From Sinorhizobium terangae (GTDB lineage Bacteria > Pseudomonadota > Alphaproteobacteria > Rhizobiales > Rhizobiaceae): a DNA stretch of 64,000 nt. The first letter of the stretch is position 1. Every line of letters begins with the position of its first letter. This document shows, piece by piece, positions 43,916 through 52,374 of this stretch. The notes under the pieces are model-generated. The model was not told where the DNA came from. It did no database searches and saw only the letters and a program-made list of their open reading frames with translations. The stretch covers positions 1,116,001 to 1,180,000 of the forward strand of contig NZ_CP121660.1 of NCBI RefSeq assembly GCF_029714365.1, in the 5' to 3' direction. Both the position numbers and the translations under genes were made by a program.

Positions 43916-44152
43916 TGTTTTTTCTCCTTCCCCTCTTTTTGGGTTTGTGATCGCAGGAGAGAAGGGCAAATTCTCAACAAAGGCAAGGCGCTTTGTGCGG
44001 AAAATTGCATCCTGCTCTATAGGGCGTCATTTTTGTAGACGCATAAGTTGTATGACGTTTGCGGTGGATTTCGTCTCCTTTGCGACTTTTGTCAGGCTGG
44101 ACAGCAACAGGCCGAAGAGCAAACTGTAACGTTTTAGTTCAGATTCAAGGAT

Positions 44153-44187
44153 CGCCCTTTCGGGTCCGAAAACCGACCCCGAAGGGC
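44153..44187. other. Stable hairpin in the aldolase-oppA intergenic region
   Basis: GCCCTTTCGGGTC and GACCCCGAAGGGC are inverted repeats with single-base bulges around an 8-nt CGAAAACC loop. It lies 44 bp before the bidirectional terminator-like hairpin; together they look like the folded part of a small RNA. Confidence 0.45.
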
Positions 44188-44230
44188 CGATATGCAAACA
44201 TTGTGAATTGAAGTGGCACTTTACGTAATA

Positions 44231-44269
44231 TGCAAAAAAATTTGCGGCCCCTGTCGCAATTTTTTTGCA
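44231..44269. terminator. Bidirectional terminator-like palindrome with A7/T7 tracts
   Basis: TGC-A7-TTTGCG is inverted as CGCAA-T7-GCA with an 8-nt GCCCCTGT loop. A GC stem followed by seven T is present on both strands, so it can stop transcription from either side. No annotated gene ends nearby, which implies an unannotated transcript or read-through control. Confidence 0.65.
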
Positions 44270-44671
44270 ATTCGCGAGTAAGCATCCACCGCGCCCCGGC
44301 GTCGTCAGGGGTCGATCTTGTCTCTCCGCGACAACGGCATGCGCGCCCTTACCCTCCTCCACGCGCCACCCTGCCAGCACCACCAGAAAGCGAAAGCCGT
44401 GAATTCTGACGGTACGATTTCTCATCCACAGCAAAATCCGCTGACGCACGTCAATCAAGTGTTCGGCCGTGCCGGTGCCCCCGTTGCCAAAAGAGCCGCA
44501 TGAATTATTGTGCCTTCGACTTGATCCGGCAGCGTCCGTTCCAGGTCCGCCGGAAGCGCGTCAGAACTGGCTTCGACGCCCGCGCGAACAAGACCGATCG
44601 GGTATTGTTGAACCCGTGTCCGCCTATCGACGGCGCCTGGAGTGGGGCGTCCAGCATCAGGGAGATTTCGA

Positions 44672-45718
44672 ATGGCATTGATCACATTGCGGCAACTGCT
44701 CGACCACGCGGCGGAGAACAATTATGCGCTGCCTGCCTTCAATGTGAACAATCTCGAATATATTCAGGCCGTCATGCGAGCCGCGGATGCGACGGATTCC
44801 CCGGTGATCCTGCAGGCGAGCCGCGGCGCGCGCGCCTATGCCGGAGACGCCTTCCTTCGCCACCTGATCCTCGGCGCGGCCGAAGAGTACCCACACATCC
44901 CGGTCTGTCTGCATCTCGACCACGGCGACCAGCCCTCGACCTGCATTTCCGCCATCACCAACGGCTTCACCTCCGTGATGATGGACGGCTCGCTCGAAAA
45001 GGACGGCAAGACCGTTGCGAGCTATGAGTATAACGTCGCGGTGACGGCGGAAGTCGTGAAGATCGCCCATGCGGCCGGCGTTTCCGTGGAAGGCGAACTC
45101 GGCTGCCTCGGCAATCTCGAAACCGGTGCCGGCGACAAGGAGGATGGTCACGGCTTCGAGGGCAAGCTCTCCCGCGAAGAACTGCTGACGGATCCGGACC
45201 AGGCCTTCGATTTCGTCTCCAAGACGGGCGTCGACGCACTTGCCGTCGCGATCGGCACCAGCCACGGCGCCTACAAGTTCACCCGCGAGCCGGACGGCGA
45301 AATCCTTTCGATCGACACGATCGCCAAGATCAACAGGCGGCTGCCAAACACCCACCTTGTCATGCATGGATCGTCATCTGTGCCGGCCGATCTCCAGGAG
45401 CTCTTCAATGCCTACGGCGGCAAGATGAAGAAGACCTGGGGCGTGCCGGTCGCCGAGATCCAGAAGGCGATCCCGCTCGGCGTGCGCAAGGTCAATATCG
45501 ACACCGATCTCCGGCTCGCCTTCACCGGCGAAATCCGCAAGCATCACCTCGAGCATCCGGACAATTTCGACCCGCGCAACTACCTAAAGCCAGCGATCGC
45601 GCGCATGACCGAGGTCTGCAAGGAACGCTTCGAGGCCTTCCGCGCTGCCGGCCAAGCCTCGAAGATCAGGGTGCTGCGCCTGCCGGAAATGGCCAAGCAT
45701 TACGCCAAGGCCGCCTGA
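44672..45718 (+). CDS. fba: Fructose-bisphosphate aldolase, class II (Calvin-cycle subtype)
   Basis: 348 aa from the ATG at 44672 with AGGGAG upstream. Zinc ligands and active-site motifs are complete: HLDHGDQPS (near residue 84), [40 protein letters not shown] and [12 protein letters not shown]. This long form with the GAGDKEDG insertion is the CbbA-like subtype. It splits fructose-1,6-bisphosphate in glycolysis and gluconeogenesis. It stands alone and is convergent with the glycan-export ABC gene. Confidence 0.92.
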   Translation: MALITLRQLLDHAAENNYALPAFNVNNLEYIQAVMRAADATDSPVILQASRGARAYAGDAFLRHLILGAAEEYPHIPVCLHLDHGDQPSTCISAITNGFTSVMMDGSLEKDGKTVASYEYNVAVTAEVVKIAHAAGVSVEGELGCLGNLETGAGDKEDGHGFEGKLSREELLTDPDQAFDFVSKTGVDALAVAIGTSHGAYKFTREPDGEILSIDTIAKINRRLPNTHLVMHGSSSVPADLQELFNAYGGKMKKTWGVPVAEIQKAIPLGVRKVNIDTDLRLAFTGEIRKHHLEHPDNFDPRNYLKPAIARMTEVCKERFEAFRAAGQASKIRVLRLPEMAKHYAKAA

Positions 45719-45737
45719 TCCGTCCGCACCGATGCTG

Positions 45738-45777
45738 CTACAGCGCCGCGCGTCTTACCAGAAGCGCGCCGCTGTAG
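45738..45777. repeat. Dispersed palindromic repeat, copy C
   Basis: CTACAGCGCCGCGC is inverted as GCGCGCCGCTGTAG with one mismatch and a 12-nt loop. It is the same family as 19731-19775 and 20457-20500. It lies exactly between the convergent aldolase and ABC exporter genes and probably ends both transcripts. Confidence 0.7.
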
Positions 45778-45778
45778 C

Positions 45779-47584
45779 TCAACCGTGGCGCTCCACGCGC
45801 GTCTCGTGCTCGTAGAGCTGATCCATGCTCAAGGAGGCGACGTCAGCCAGGGGCGTCTGACTTTGCACGCGGCCGCTGCCGAGAACCACTACGTCGTCGC
45901 AGAACGAAATCGTGCTGCGGTGGTGGCTGATCACGATGGTCGTGCGGCGGCCGGCCCTCAGCCTCAGCGTCTCGACGATCGCGGCCTCCGACAGACCGTC
46001 CACCGCATTGGTCGCTTCGTCGAGGATCAGGATTTCGGGGTCGCGCACCAAAGCCCGTGCAAGGGCAATGCGCTGCCGCTGCCCCGCTGACAGGCTCGCT
46101 CCGCGATAGCCGACGATCGTCGCGTAGCCGTCGGGCAGCTTTTCCACGAAGCTATGTGCCTCTGCCAGTTTGGCTGCTTGCTCCACTTCGGCGATCGTTG
46201 CGTCCTGTCCGTAGGTGATATTCTCGAGGATGCTGCCGTCCACCAGTTCGAGGTCCTGGCTGGCGACGGCGATCTGACGCCGCCACTGGGCGGGATCGAT
46301 TTGATCGAGCGGCACACCGTCGACGAGGATGCGCCCTTCATCAGGCTCAACAAACCGGCACAGGAGGTTGACGATCGTGGTCTTGCCGGCGCCCGACCGC
46401 CCGATGATCGCCGTCGAGCGGCCGCTGCGAATGTCGAAGGTCGCCGAACTGAGCACGATGGGGCGAGCCTCGGAGCCTGGATACCGGAACGTCACGTGAT
46501 CGAATTTCATGCCCTCGCGCAATCCGGCGACGGGTTCATGACCGGCGGGAGGCTTCGGCTTGTCCGACGGATCGAGGAGCCAGCGCACCTCTTCGAGCGA
46601 CACGCTCCAACCCTGGATCTGCCCCCAGGACATTTGCAGCGCACGCACATGCGGCTGCAAGCGATAGAGCAGGACGACGAAGGCGACGATGACCGGGAAG
46701 CTCACGCCGACAGACCACGCACTGACAACCGCCGCCAGGAACAGGGCCGAATGCAGCACTTCGGTGAGCGGCGGCAGCGAGCCCTGGCGGGTCTGCAAAA
46801 CGAATCCAGCCCTGCGGACGGCGTCCGAAGCGGAGTCGAATACGGCCTTCTCGCGCTCCTCCTGGCCGAACACGCGGATGAGCCGGCCGGCATGCACGAG
46901 ATGAAGCATTCTCGCGGCGAGTTCGCTGTTGAAGGACGTCACTTCCCGGCTCGGGCCTCTAAGAGTGGCCGACAAGGAGGCGTGCGCCAGTTGGACGAGA
47001 ACGAGGCCAAGGGCGACGAACAGCGTCATTTGCCAGGAAAGCATGAGCAGAAACGCAAGCAGGATGACGGCGGCGGACCCGTTCACCAAGGCAGCAAGCA
47101 CGGTTTGTATTGCGTCGGAGGCCCGCCATGACTCGTTGGAGATGATGTTGAGCAGGCGACCGGGGCTTTGCTGCAGGAAGAAGGGATAGCCGATCCGCAA
47201 AAGCTGGTCCGAGAGCGCACTTCGGATCGCGTGACTGGCCTTTCCATAGATGAAGGTCGTCAGCAGGGTGTTCACAAAGGCGAGGACATTCTTCAGCGCG
47301 ATCAGCGCAAGAACGCCCGCTGCAATCGCCAGTAGCCTTTCGCCGTCGTCGAGTCCCGCCCCCACCTGCTGAAAGAAGGCAGAGATCCCGTGCAAACCGC
47401 CGGCACCCTGATCGCCGGCAATGATGCCAAGCATCGGGATGATAAGGCCGATGCCGGCGCCTTCGAGCGCGGCGCTGGCGAGACCCAAGGCAACGACGAT
47501 GGGCAGCAGCCGCAACTGCCGTCCCAGCGCGTTGCGCAGGACCTGGATGCCGGGCAATAGGAATCGCAACATCACAGCCCTCAT
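45779..47584 (-). CDS. Glycan/lipid ABC exporter (MsbA/PglK-like half transporter)
   Basis: 601 aa from the ATG at 47584 that overlaps the glycosyltransferase stop codon (ATGA). Six membrane segments lie in the first about 310 residues (LLPIVVALGLASAALEGAGI is the first). The ABC domain (about 350-590) has Walker A GRSGAGKTT, signature LSAGQRQRIALA, Walker B ILILDEATNAVD and the His in VISHH. Membership in an operon with two GT2 enzymes and an acyltransferase suggests it moves a lipid-linked or short surface glycan across the inner membrane. Confidence 0.88.
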   Translation of the reverse strand: MRAVMLRFLLPGIQVLRNALGRQLRLLPIVVALGLASAALEGAGIGLIIPMLGIIAGDQGAGGLHGISAFFQQVGAGLDDGERLLAIAAGVLALIALKNVLAFVNTLLTTFIYGKASHAIRSALSDQLLRIGYPFFLQQSPGRLLNIISNESWRASDAIQTVLAALVNGSAAVILLAFLLMLSWQMTLFVALGLVLVQLAHASLSATLRGPSREVTSFNSELAARMLHLVHAGRLIRVFGQEEREKAVFDSASDAVRRAGFVLQTRQGSLPPLTEVLHSALFLAAVVSAWSVGVSFPVIVAFVVLLYRLQPHVRALQMSWGQIQGWSVSLEEVRWLLDPSDKPKPPAGHEPVAGLREGMKFDHVTFRYPGSEARPIVLSSATFDIRSGRSTAIIGRSGAGKTTIVNLLCRFVEPDEGRILVDGVPLDQIDPAQWRRQIAVASQDLELVDGSILENITYGQDATIAEVEQAAKLAEAHSFVEKLPDGYATIVGYRGASLSAGQRQRIALARALVRDPEILILDEATNAVDGLSEAAIVETLRLRAGRRTTIVISHHRSTISFCDDVVVLGSGRVQSQTPLADVASLSMDQLYEHETRVERHG

Positions 47585-48633
47585 CTTACCTTTGCCGCTG
47601 TGCGGTCGATCTGACGCAGGCCTGACCGCGGTGCCGGGCCGGTCACGGCGAGACGCGCGAACCTTGCGGCGCCAAGCAGGTTCATCGACACGATCGGCCA
47701 ATGGGATAGCTGCAGTTCAGGGTCGAACCTCTCACCGCCTAGGGCTTGGCCGCAGGCGGATCTGAAAGTCCAGCAGAAATGCTTGAGCAGCCATGGCGCC
47801 TTGAATAGATGCTTCAAGCAGAGAGCGCCGTTACCGAGGCTGTAGTTGCGGTGCAGCTTCTCTATAGCCTCGCGAGCCTTCCGGCCGTGGTGATGATAGA
47901 CGGTCATGTCGGGCACGTATTCGACAGGGATAGCGAGCTGGAAGGCGCGTACCAGATAGTCGGTATCCTCAGCCGATTGCAGCGGCGCGCCCGCCCCGAA
48001 GCGCTCGTCGAAAGGGCCTACGAGTGCCGCGACGTCGCGGTGCATCGTCATGTTGCACCCGAGCACGAAGCCCCCCGGATGGACGTCGCGGGTCAATCGC
48101 GCGGAAACGGCAGATCGTTTGATCGTGAACGGCAGATCGGACGGATCGCCAAGTTCGACGCGGCCGCCGCGGATGATGCGCCGTTCGCCATCGGCGTAAT
48201 GTCGCGCGAGATCGCCGAGATAGCGGCGGTGCACTTCGCAATCGTCGTCGACGAAAACGAGAATCCGGCCGCGCGCCCGCTCCATTCCCGCATTGCGCGC
48301 CGCCGCCAGGCCCGGGCGCGGCTCGGCGACGAGCGTCATCGCGACAGGTGACGCCGCCGCTATTCGGACCAGTTCGTCCGGTGTCCCATCCGTCGAGCCG
48401 TTGTCGACGATCACGAGCTCGCTCGCGACGGCGGCATGTGCCAGACATGCGGTCTCGATCGACCGGATGCAGGCGGCAAGTGCCTGAACACGGTTTCGCG
48501 TGCAGATGATGAAGCTCGCGAATGGCCGCGACCCGCCGGGAACGGAAGCAGTGGAGGTCGGCCGCGCGACGACTGCGTCGCGATGCTCTTGTGTGATTGT
48601 AGAACGCTCTGACGCCATGTTAGGCCGTGCCAT
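47581..48633 (-). CDS. GT2 glycosyltransferase
   Basis: 350 aa if read from the ATG at 48633; the ATG at 48618 is nearly as good and neither has a ribosome site. GT-A fold: FIICTRNRVQALAACIRSI, LVIVDNGSTDGTPDELV, PGLAAARNAGMERA, DxD-like DDDCE, and GFDERFGAGAP-like FDERFGAGAPLQSAEDTDYL with the acceptor-side ED pair. No membrane segments are clear. It overlaps both neighbours, so it is part of a tight glycan operon. Confidence 0.85.
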   Translation of the reverse strand: MARPNMASERSTITQEHRDAVVARPTSTASVPGGSRPFASFIICTRNRVQALAACIRSIETACLAHAAVASELVIVDNGSTDGTPDELVRIAAASPVAMTLVAEPRPGLAAARNAGMERARGRILVFVDDDCEVHRRYLGDLARHYADGERRIIRGGRVELGDPSDLPFTIKRSAVSARLTRDVHPGGFVLGCNMTMHRDVAALVGPFDERFGAGAPLQSAEDTDYLVRAFQLAIPVEYVPDMTVYHHHGRKAREAIEKLHRNYSLGNGALCLKHLFKAPWLLKHFCWTFRSACGQALGGERFDPELQLSHWPIVSMNLLGAARFARLAVTGPAPRSGLRQIDRTAAKVR

Positions 48634-49723
48634 TCTGAGGAAGAACAGTTGCAGCGGGCACCGATTGCAGGTACCGCGCCAGCTCGTCCACACGCCGCGT
48701 AGCGGCAAGCGACATGCGGCTGCACCACGGTGCACGCGCACCGGTGAGCAAGCCGTATCGCTCGCGGCGCCGAATGAGGCCCCATTTTCCGGTCCGGGTC
48801 AGGAAAGCATGGGTCAGTTCCGGTCGCTCTTCATCGGCTATGAGCTGATAAAGAAAGTAAAAGAAACACACGACTCCGTCCTCATATGCCCGGCGCACGT
48901 CCGCCGGTCGGGACGAAATTTTGCGTTCGAGCACCAGAACGAATTCGGCTAGCTTGCGGATCGTCTCCGTCGTGACCGCGACGCCGATCTCGGCGAGCGC
49001 GCTCGTGTCATCGACGAGGCATTCCCGCCGAAGGTTTTCGGCCACGATCTTCAGATGGGTTTGGCGCATCCGGCGCTTGTGCTTATTCGTGACACTGTCG
49101 CCGTGGATGCGATAGGCGACCAGAGCTTCGTCGATAATCGCTACCGGAAAGCGATCGGCAATGCGTCTGAACAGATCGAAATCCTCCGCATGCACGTAGC
49201 TCGGATCGTACGCGAGCATCGGCTCCGGTATTGCCTTGCGATTGTAGATCACGGTCGAGTGCATGAAGATCGTGAAGAACAACGACAATGTCCGCAGGCT
49301 GCCGGCCCGAAAGATCGGGTTGGGCGTACCGCGAATGATGCGATTGCCGATCAGCGTGTCGATCCCCGTGCCGCAAAGCGCCAGTTCCGGCCGTTGGCTG
49401 AACAGCGCGACCTGACGCGAAAAGCGGGACGGATACGAAATGTCGTCGGCGTCCATCCTGGCGACGAGATCGCCTCTCGCGAGGCCTAGCCCTTCGTTCA
49501 ACGTGGCGATAAGGCCGCGGTTTTCGCGCGAGACGATGAGGATGCGACCGTCGTCTTTCCGATATCGCTCGAGGATTTCCAGCGAACGGTCCGTCGACCC
49601 GTCGTCGATGGCAATGATTTCGACATGCTCGTAGTCCTGGCGCAGGATGCTTTCGAGCGCCGCGGGAAGAAAGGATTCCGCGTTGTAGACAGGCAGCAGG
49701 ACAGAGACCAATGGCGTCGGCAT
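48620..49723 (-). CDS. GT2 glycosyltransferase
   Basis: 367 aa. The N-terminal GT-A domain opens VSVLLPVYNAESFLPAALES, with IIAIDDGSTDRSLEIL, and the DxD motif in RMDADDISYPSRF (near residue 93). HAEDFDLFRRIADRF marks the acceptor region. The last 100 residues are helical, with no similarity I recognise. It begins 16 bp after the acyltransferase stop codon and its end overlaps the next glycosyltransferase. Confidence 0.87.
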   Translation of the reverse strand: MPTPLVSVLLPVYNAESFLPAALESILRQDYEHVEIIAIDDGSTDRSLEILERYRKDDGRILIVSRENRGLIATLNEGLGLARGDLVARMDADDISYPSRFSRQVALFSQRPELALCGTGIDTLIGNRIIRGTPNPIFRAGSLRTLSLFFTIFMHSTVIYNRKAIPEPMLAYDPSYVHAEDFDLFRRIADRFPVAIIDEALVAYRIHGDSVTNKHKRRMRQTHLKIVAENLRRECLVDDTSALAEIGVAVTTETIRKLAEFVLVLERKISSRPADVRRAYEDGVVCFFYFLYQLIADEERPELTHAFLTRTGKWGLIRRRERYGLLTGARAPWCSRMSLAATRRVDELARYLQSVPAATVLPQNGTA

Positions 49724-49739
49724 TGTTCAGCTCGCAAGG

Positions 49740-50927
49740 TTAATGGAGATCCGAAGTTCGAAAGGATTTGCGGGAACTGAGGGCTTCCGGCCGATAGGCG
49801 GGATATTTGGCGTGCCTGCCTCCAATCCGATCGCCCGCGTTCGTCAATACCGGCACGGCCCCTGTTGCCCTCGGCCGGACGTATGGAAAATGTCGTTTCA
49901 GTGCATTGAGCGGCTGTTCGAAGGCCAGCCAGGAGATCGAGGCGATCAGCAACGTGGCCGCTCCCGCAACCAGGAATCGCCCAAGCCCCTGCTCGGAGAC
50001 GTTGACCGGAATCCAGGGCTGAGCCTTGACCGCCAGCGCCAGCACGATCGCATGATAGAGATAGACGCCGTAACTGATGCGCCCGAGCGCGGTCAGGGGC
50101 GGAAGTTCGGTCAGCCGGCCGAGATAGCCGCCGAGCCCTCTCGAGCAATTACCGACCAGCATCGTCAGTGGCAGAAGGGGAAAGACCTCCAGCCCTATCC
50201 AGCCCAGCCATTCCAGCATCGGCGTCAACGTCGCGGGCCTCAGCCAGAACAGGACGACGGATGCGCTGAGGAGCGGCATCAAGCTGAATTTGGCCCATTG
50301 TGGCCAGGCCGCATTCTCCGACCGGTAGGCTGCCAGCAGAGCGCCGGAGACGAGCGCGTCCATTGACGCGGGCGGAAGCAGATCGCGAGCGAGCGACGGC
50401 TCACCGGTGAACGGCCAATAGAAGCGGTAGGCGATGGAGCAGACGATGACGCCGATGCAGATTGCTGCGATCGAGCGTCTCGGTGCGATGAGGACGATCA
50501 GCGGCCAGACGACGTAGAATTGCTCTTCGATGCTGAGGCTCCAAGTATGACAGAGGACCCATGGCGTCCACGCGTCCTGGAGCGCGTACCACAAATTCGA
50601 AACATAAAGCGCGTGCCACGCCAGCACCGTCTTGGAACTCTCCAGATCGATAAGCCAAACGATGCCCAGCACTGCGAAATAGGGCGGAAAGATGCGCAGC
50701 GCCCGACGCGCATAAAAGGATTTCAGCGCCGTCGCTGGCGCGAAACCGGCATTCTGGCGCGCGTCGAGCAGCAGTCGGGTAATCAGGAAGCCGCTCAGCA
50801 CGAAGAACAGCCGCACGCCGATATGGCCCCAATAGGAACTGTCGGCCGCGAAAAAATGTCCATAGAGCACCATCGTGACAGCGATGGCTCTCAACCCATC
50901 CAACTGCCGGTCGCGTGCAATCCGCAT
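49740..50927 (-). CDS. Acyltransferase 3 family membrane protein
   Basis: 395 aa from the ATG at 50927 with AGGGGG upstream. It has about ten membrane segments and the family signatures RQLDGLRAIAVTMVLYGHF (His near residue 24), GVRLFFVLSGFLI, ARRALRIFPPYF and TWSLSIEEQFYVVWPL. These enzymes O-acylate (often acetylate or succinylate) sugars of exported polysaccharides, like ExoZ or OafA. It is first in the glycan operon and possibly modifies its product. Confidence 0.87.
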   Translation of the reverse strand: MRIARDRQLDGLRAIAVTMVLYGHFFAADSSYWGHIGVRLFFVLSGFLITRLLLDARQNAGFAPATALKSFYARRALRIFPPYFAVLGIVWLIDLESSKTVLAWHALYVSNLWYALQDAWTPWVLCHTWSLSIEEQFYVVWPLIVLIAPRRSIAAICIGVIVCSIAYRFYWPFTGEPSLARDLLPPASMDALVSGALLAAYRSENAAWPQWAKFSLMPLLSASVVLFWLRPATLTPMLEWLGWIGLEVFPLLPLTMLVGNCSRGLGGYLGRLTELPPLTALGRISYGVYLYHAIVLALAVKAQPWIPVNVSEQGLGRFLVAGAATLLIASISWLAFEQPLNALKRHFPYVRPRATGAVPVLTNAGDRIGGRHAKYPAYRPEALSSRKSFRTSDLH

Positions 50928-51321
50928 CGAACATCCCCCTCCGAGCTGAAAATCCTTGCGGGATACTCTCCTGGTGGCACCAGCTCCCTACGCAATCATG
51001 ATTTTTGCCGCCGGTTTCGGTGAAAGTACTCTGGCGAGAGTCTCAAATTTATGCAGGTAAACGAATGGTTAAGAGGCAGCCTCCGCGACAGTAGGAGCGA
51101 ATAGGGCCAAACTTTGGCACCGCAGAGCCAAGGATAATGCTTCAGCGGCCGAGACACCTGAGGTGTGTCTTTGCGGCAATATCGGACTAAAGTCTGATTA
51201 GACATCAGATCGAGCACAGGTACGGCGACATTAGTTGTAGAAATCTTGACAATACAGCCGACAGGCGGCGTCATGATAAGAATATACTAATTCAACTATC
51301 CCGCGCGCGCGCGTCTGCAGA
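50928..51321. other. 394-bp gene-free stretch between the glycan operon and the gab regulator
   Basis: No supported reading frame. It should hold the promoter of the leftward glycan operon and the 3' end of the leftward regulator transcript. A CG dinucleotide run lies at 51301-51311. TTGACA is present at 51247 on the plus strand but no matching -10 was found at the right spacing. Confidence 0.4.
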
Positions 51322-52146
51322 CTAGAATGTCGGCGGCGTATTGACCCACAGCAGAACGGTCTCGCCGTCGTGACGATTGGACCAGGCATGCCGTCGGCGG
51401 CTCTCGAAATAGAGCGAGTCGCCCGGATGAAGATCGTAGAACTGATCGGAGTCCAATATGAATTCGACACGACCGGAGAGGACATAAACGAACTCCTCGC
51501 CATCGTGCCGGTATGCACCCTCGCTCGAGGCTCCCGGCGCCAGCACAAAACGATGGCAGTCCATCTGGTTCTTGCCTTCCGCGAGCAATTGCACGGTCAC
51601 CCCTGGCGTCGTGCGCGGCCAGTTGCGCCATTCACCGGCCCTGACGAGCGCCCGCACCTCAGGCTCTTCCTCGCCGGAAAGGCTGGAAACGGTCGTGCCG
51701 AAATATTCTGCGAGATTATGCAGAACTGCGACGGAGACGCCCTGTGAGGTGCGTTCCAAGGTCGAAAGGACGGATGCTACGATGCCGACATCGCTTGCCA
51801 CCTGCTCAAGCGTCTTGCCCGCGGCGTGCCTCAGGCTCCGCAACTTTCGGCCGACCTGGAGGTCAGGATTGCTCTCCGGCGATGCAGCCGGACTGGTGTC
51901 GTTGTTTGGGTCCTCGGCCTCCAAAGCCTCGCGAATGGCGGCCGGGTTCAGGCCGCGCTCGGCACGAAACCAGGAAATGCGCTTCAGGCGGGCGAGATCT
52001 GCATCGGTATATTGCCGATGCCCCGTGGCCGAGCGCTCCGGCACCACCAGCCCTTGCGTTTCCCACAGCCTGAGCGTGGACGCCGAAACGCCGGCCAGCC
52101 TTGCCGCTTCGGCAACCTTGTAGCGTATAGTGCCGGCTCCGCTCAT
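51322..52146 (-). CDS. MerR-XRE-cupin regulator, divergent from gabT
   Basis: 274 aa from the ATG at 52146 (AGAGGAAAT upstream). Three domains are visible. Residues about 6-75 are a MerR-type winged helix (YKVAEAARLAGVSASTLRLW, GHRQYTDADLARLKRI). Residues about 98-150 are an XRE-type HTH (VGRKLRSLRHAAGKTLEQVA, LSTLERTSQGVSVAVLHNLA). Residues about 195-270 are a cupin (AYRHDGEEFVYVLSGRVEFI, LHPGDSLYFESRRRHAW). XRE-cupin proteins such as PuuR control polyamine and GABA genes; the extra MerR part is unusual. It is divergent from gabT and probably regulates it. Confidence 0.85.
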   Translation of the reverse strand: MSGAGTIRYKVAEAARLAGVSASTLRLWETQGLVVPERSATGHRQYTDADLARLKRISWFRAERGLNPAAIREALEAEDPNNDTSPAASPESNPDLQVGRKLRSLRHAAGKTLEQVASDVGIVASVLSTLERTSQGVSVAVLHNLAEYFGTTVSSLSGEEEPEVRALVRAGEWRNWPRTTPGVTVQLLAEGKNQMDCHRFVLAPGASSEGAYRHDGEEFVYVLSGRVEFILDSDQFYDLHPGDSLYFESRRRHAWSNRHDGETVLLWVNTPPTF

Positions 52147-52325
52147 CGATCCATTTCCTCTTTCTGGCGTCGGTGTCCCAGGCGATTCCAAGCTATCGGT
52201 GCCGCCGGCAATCTAGCCGCCGCGCTCGTCGATTCACAAGAAGCGCCCATCAGTGGCGGTGTTGTCTCGATCACCAAATTTGATTTGCAATCCACCCGAA
52301 AAGATGTACCACTTCCGGAGAAAAA

Positions 52326-52342
52326 TTGCAGAAAAAATGCAA
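52326..52342. promoter_or_regulatory. TTGCA-N7-TGCAA palindrome upstream of gabT
   Basis: A short dyad 33 bp before the gabT ATG, in the 228-bp divergent region shared with the MerR-XRE-cupin gene. A related ATTTGCAAT lies near 52283. It is a plausible regulator site; its position near the start could block or recruit polymerase. Confidence 0.45.
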
Positions 52343-52374
52343 TATATTCCCTCCTCGTAAACAGGACGACGACG

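Larger units (their letters stand above)
43916..44671. other. 756-bp divergent intergenic region, no protein gene
   Basis: Separates the oligopeptide operon (leftward) from the aldolase gene (rightward). No frame has a convincing start or motif. A possible minus-strand promoter for the binding-protein gene is near 44018-44045 (CTATAG with CTTATG upstream). Two hairpins at 44153-44187 and 44231-44269 suggest an untranslated transcript. The base composition turns AT-rich around 44190-44280. Confidence 0.5.

Noticed and set aside
51301..51311. CGCGCGCGCG run as a structural or regulatory element
   Set aside because: Short simple dinucleotide run with no partner or position that suggests function.
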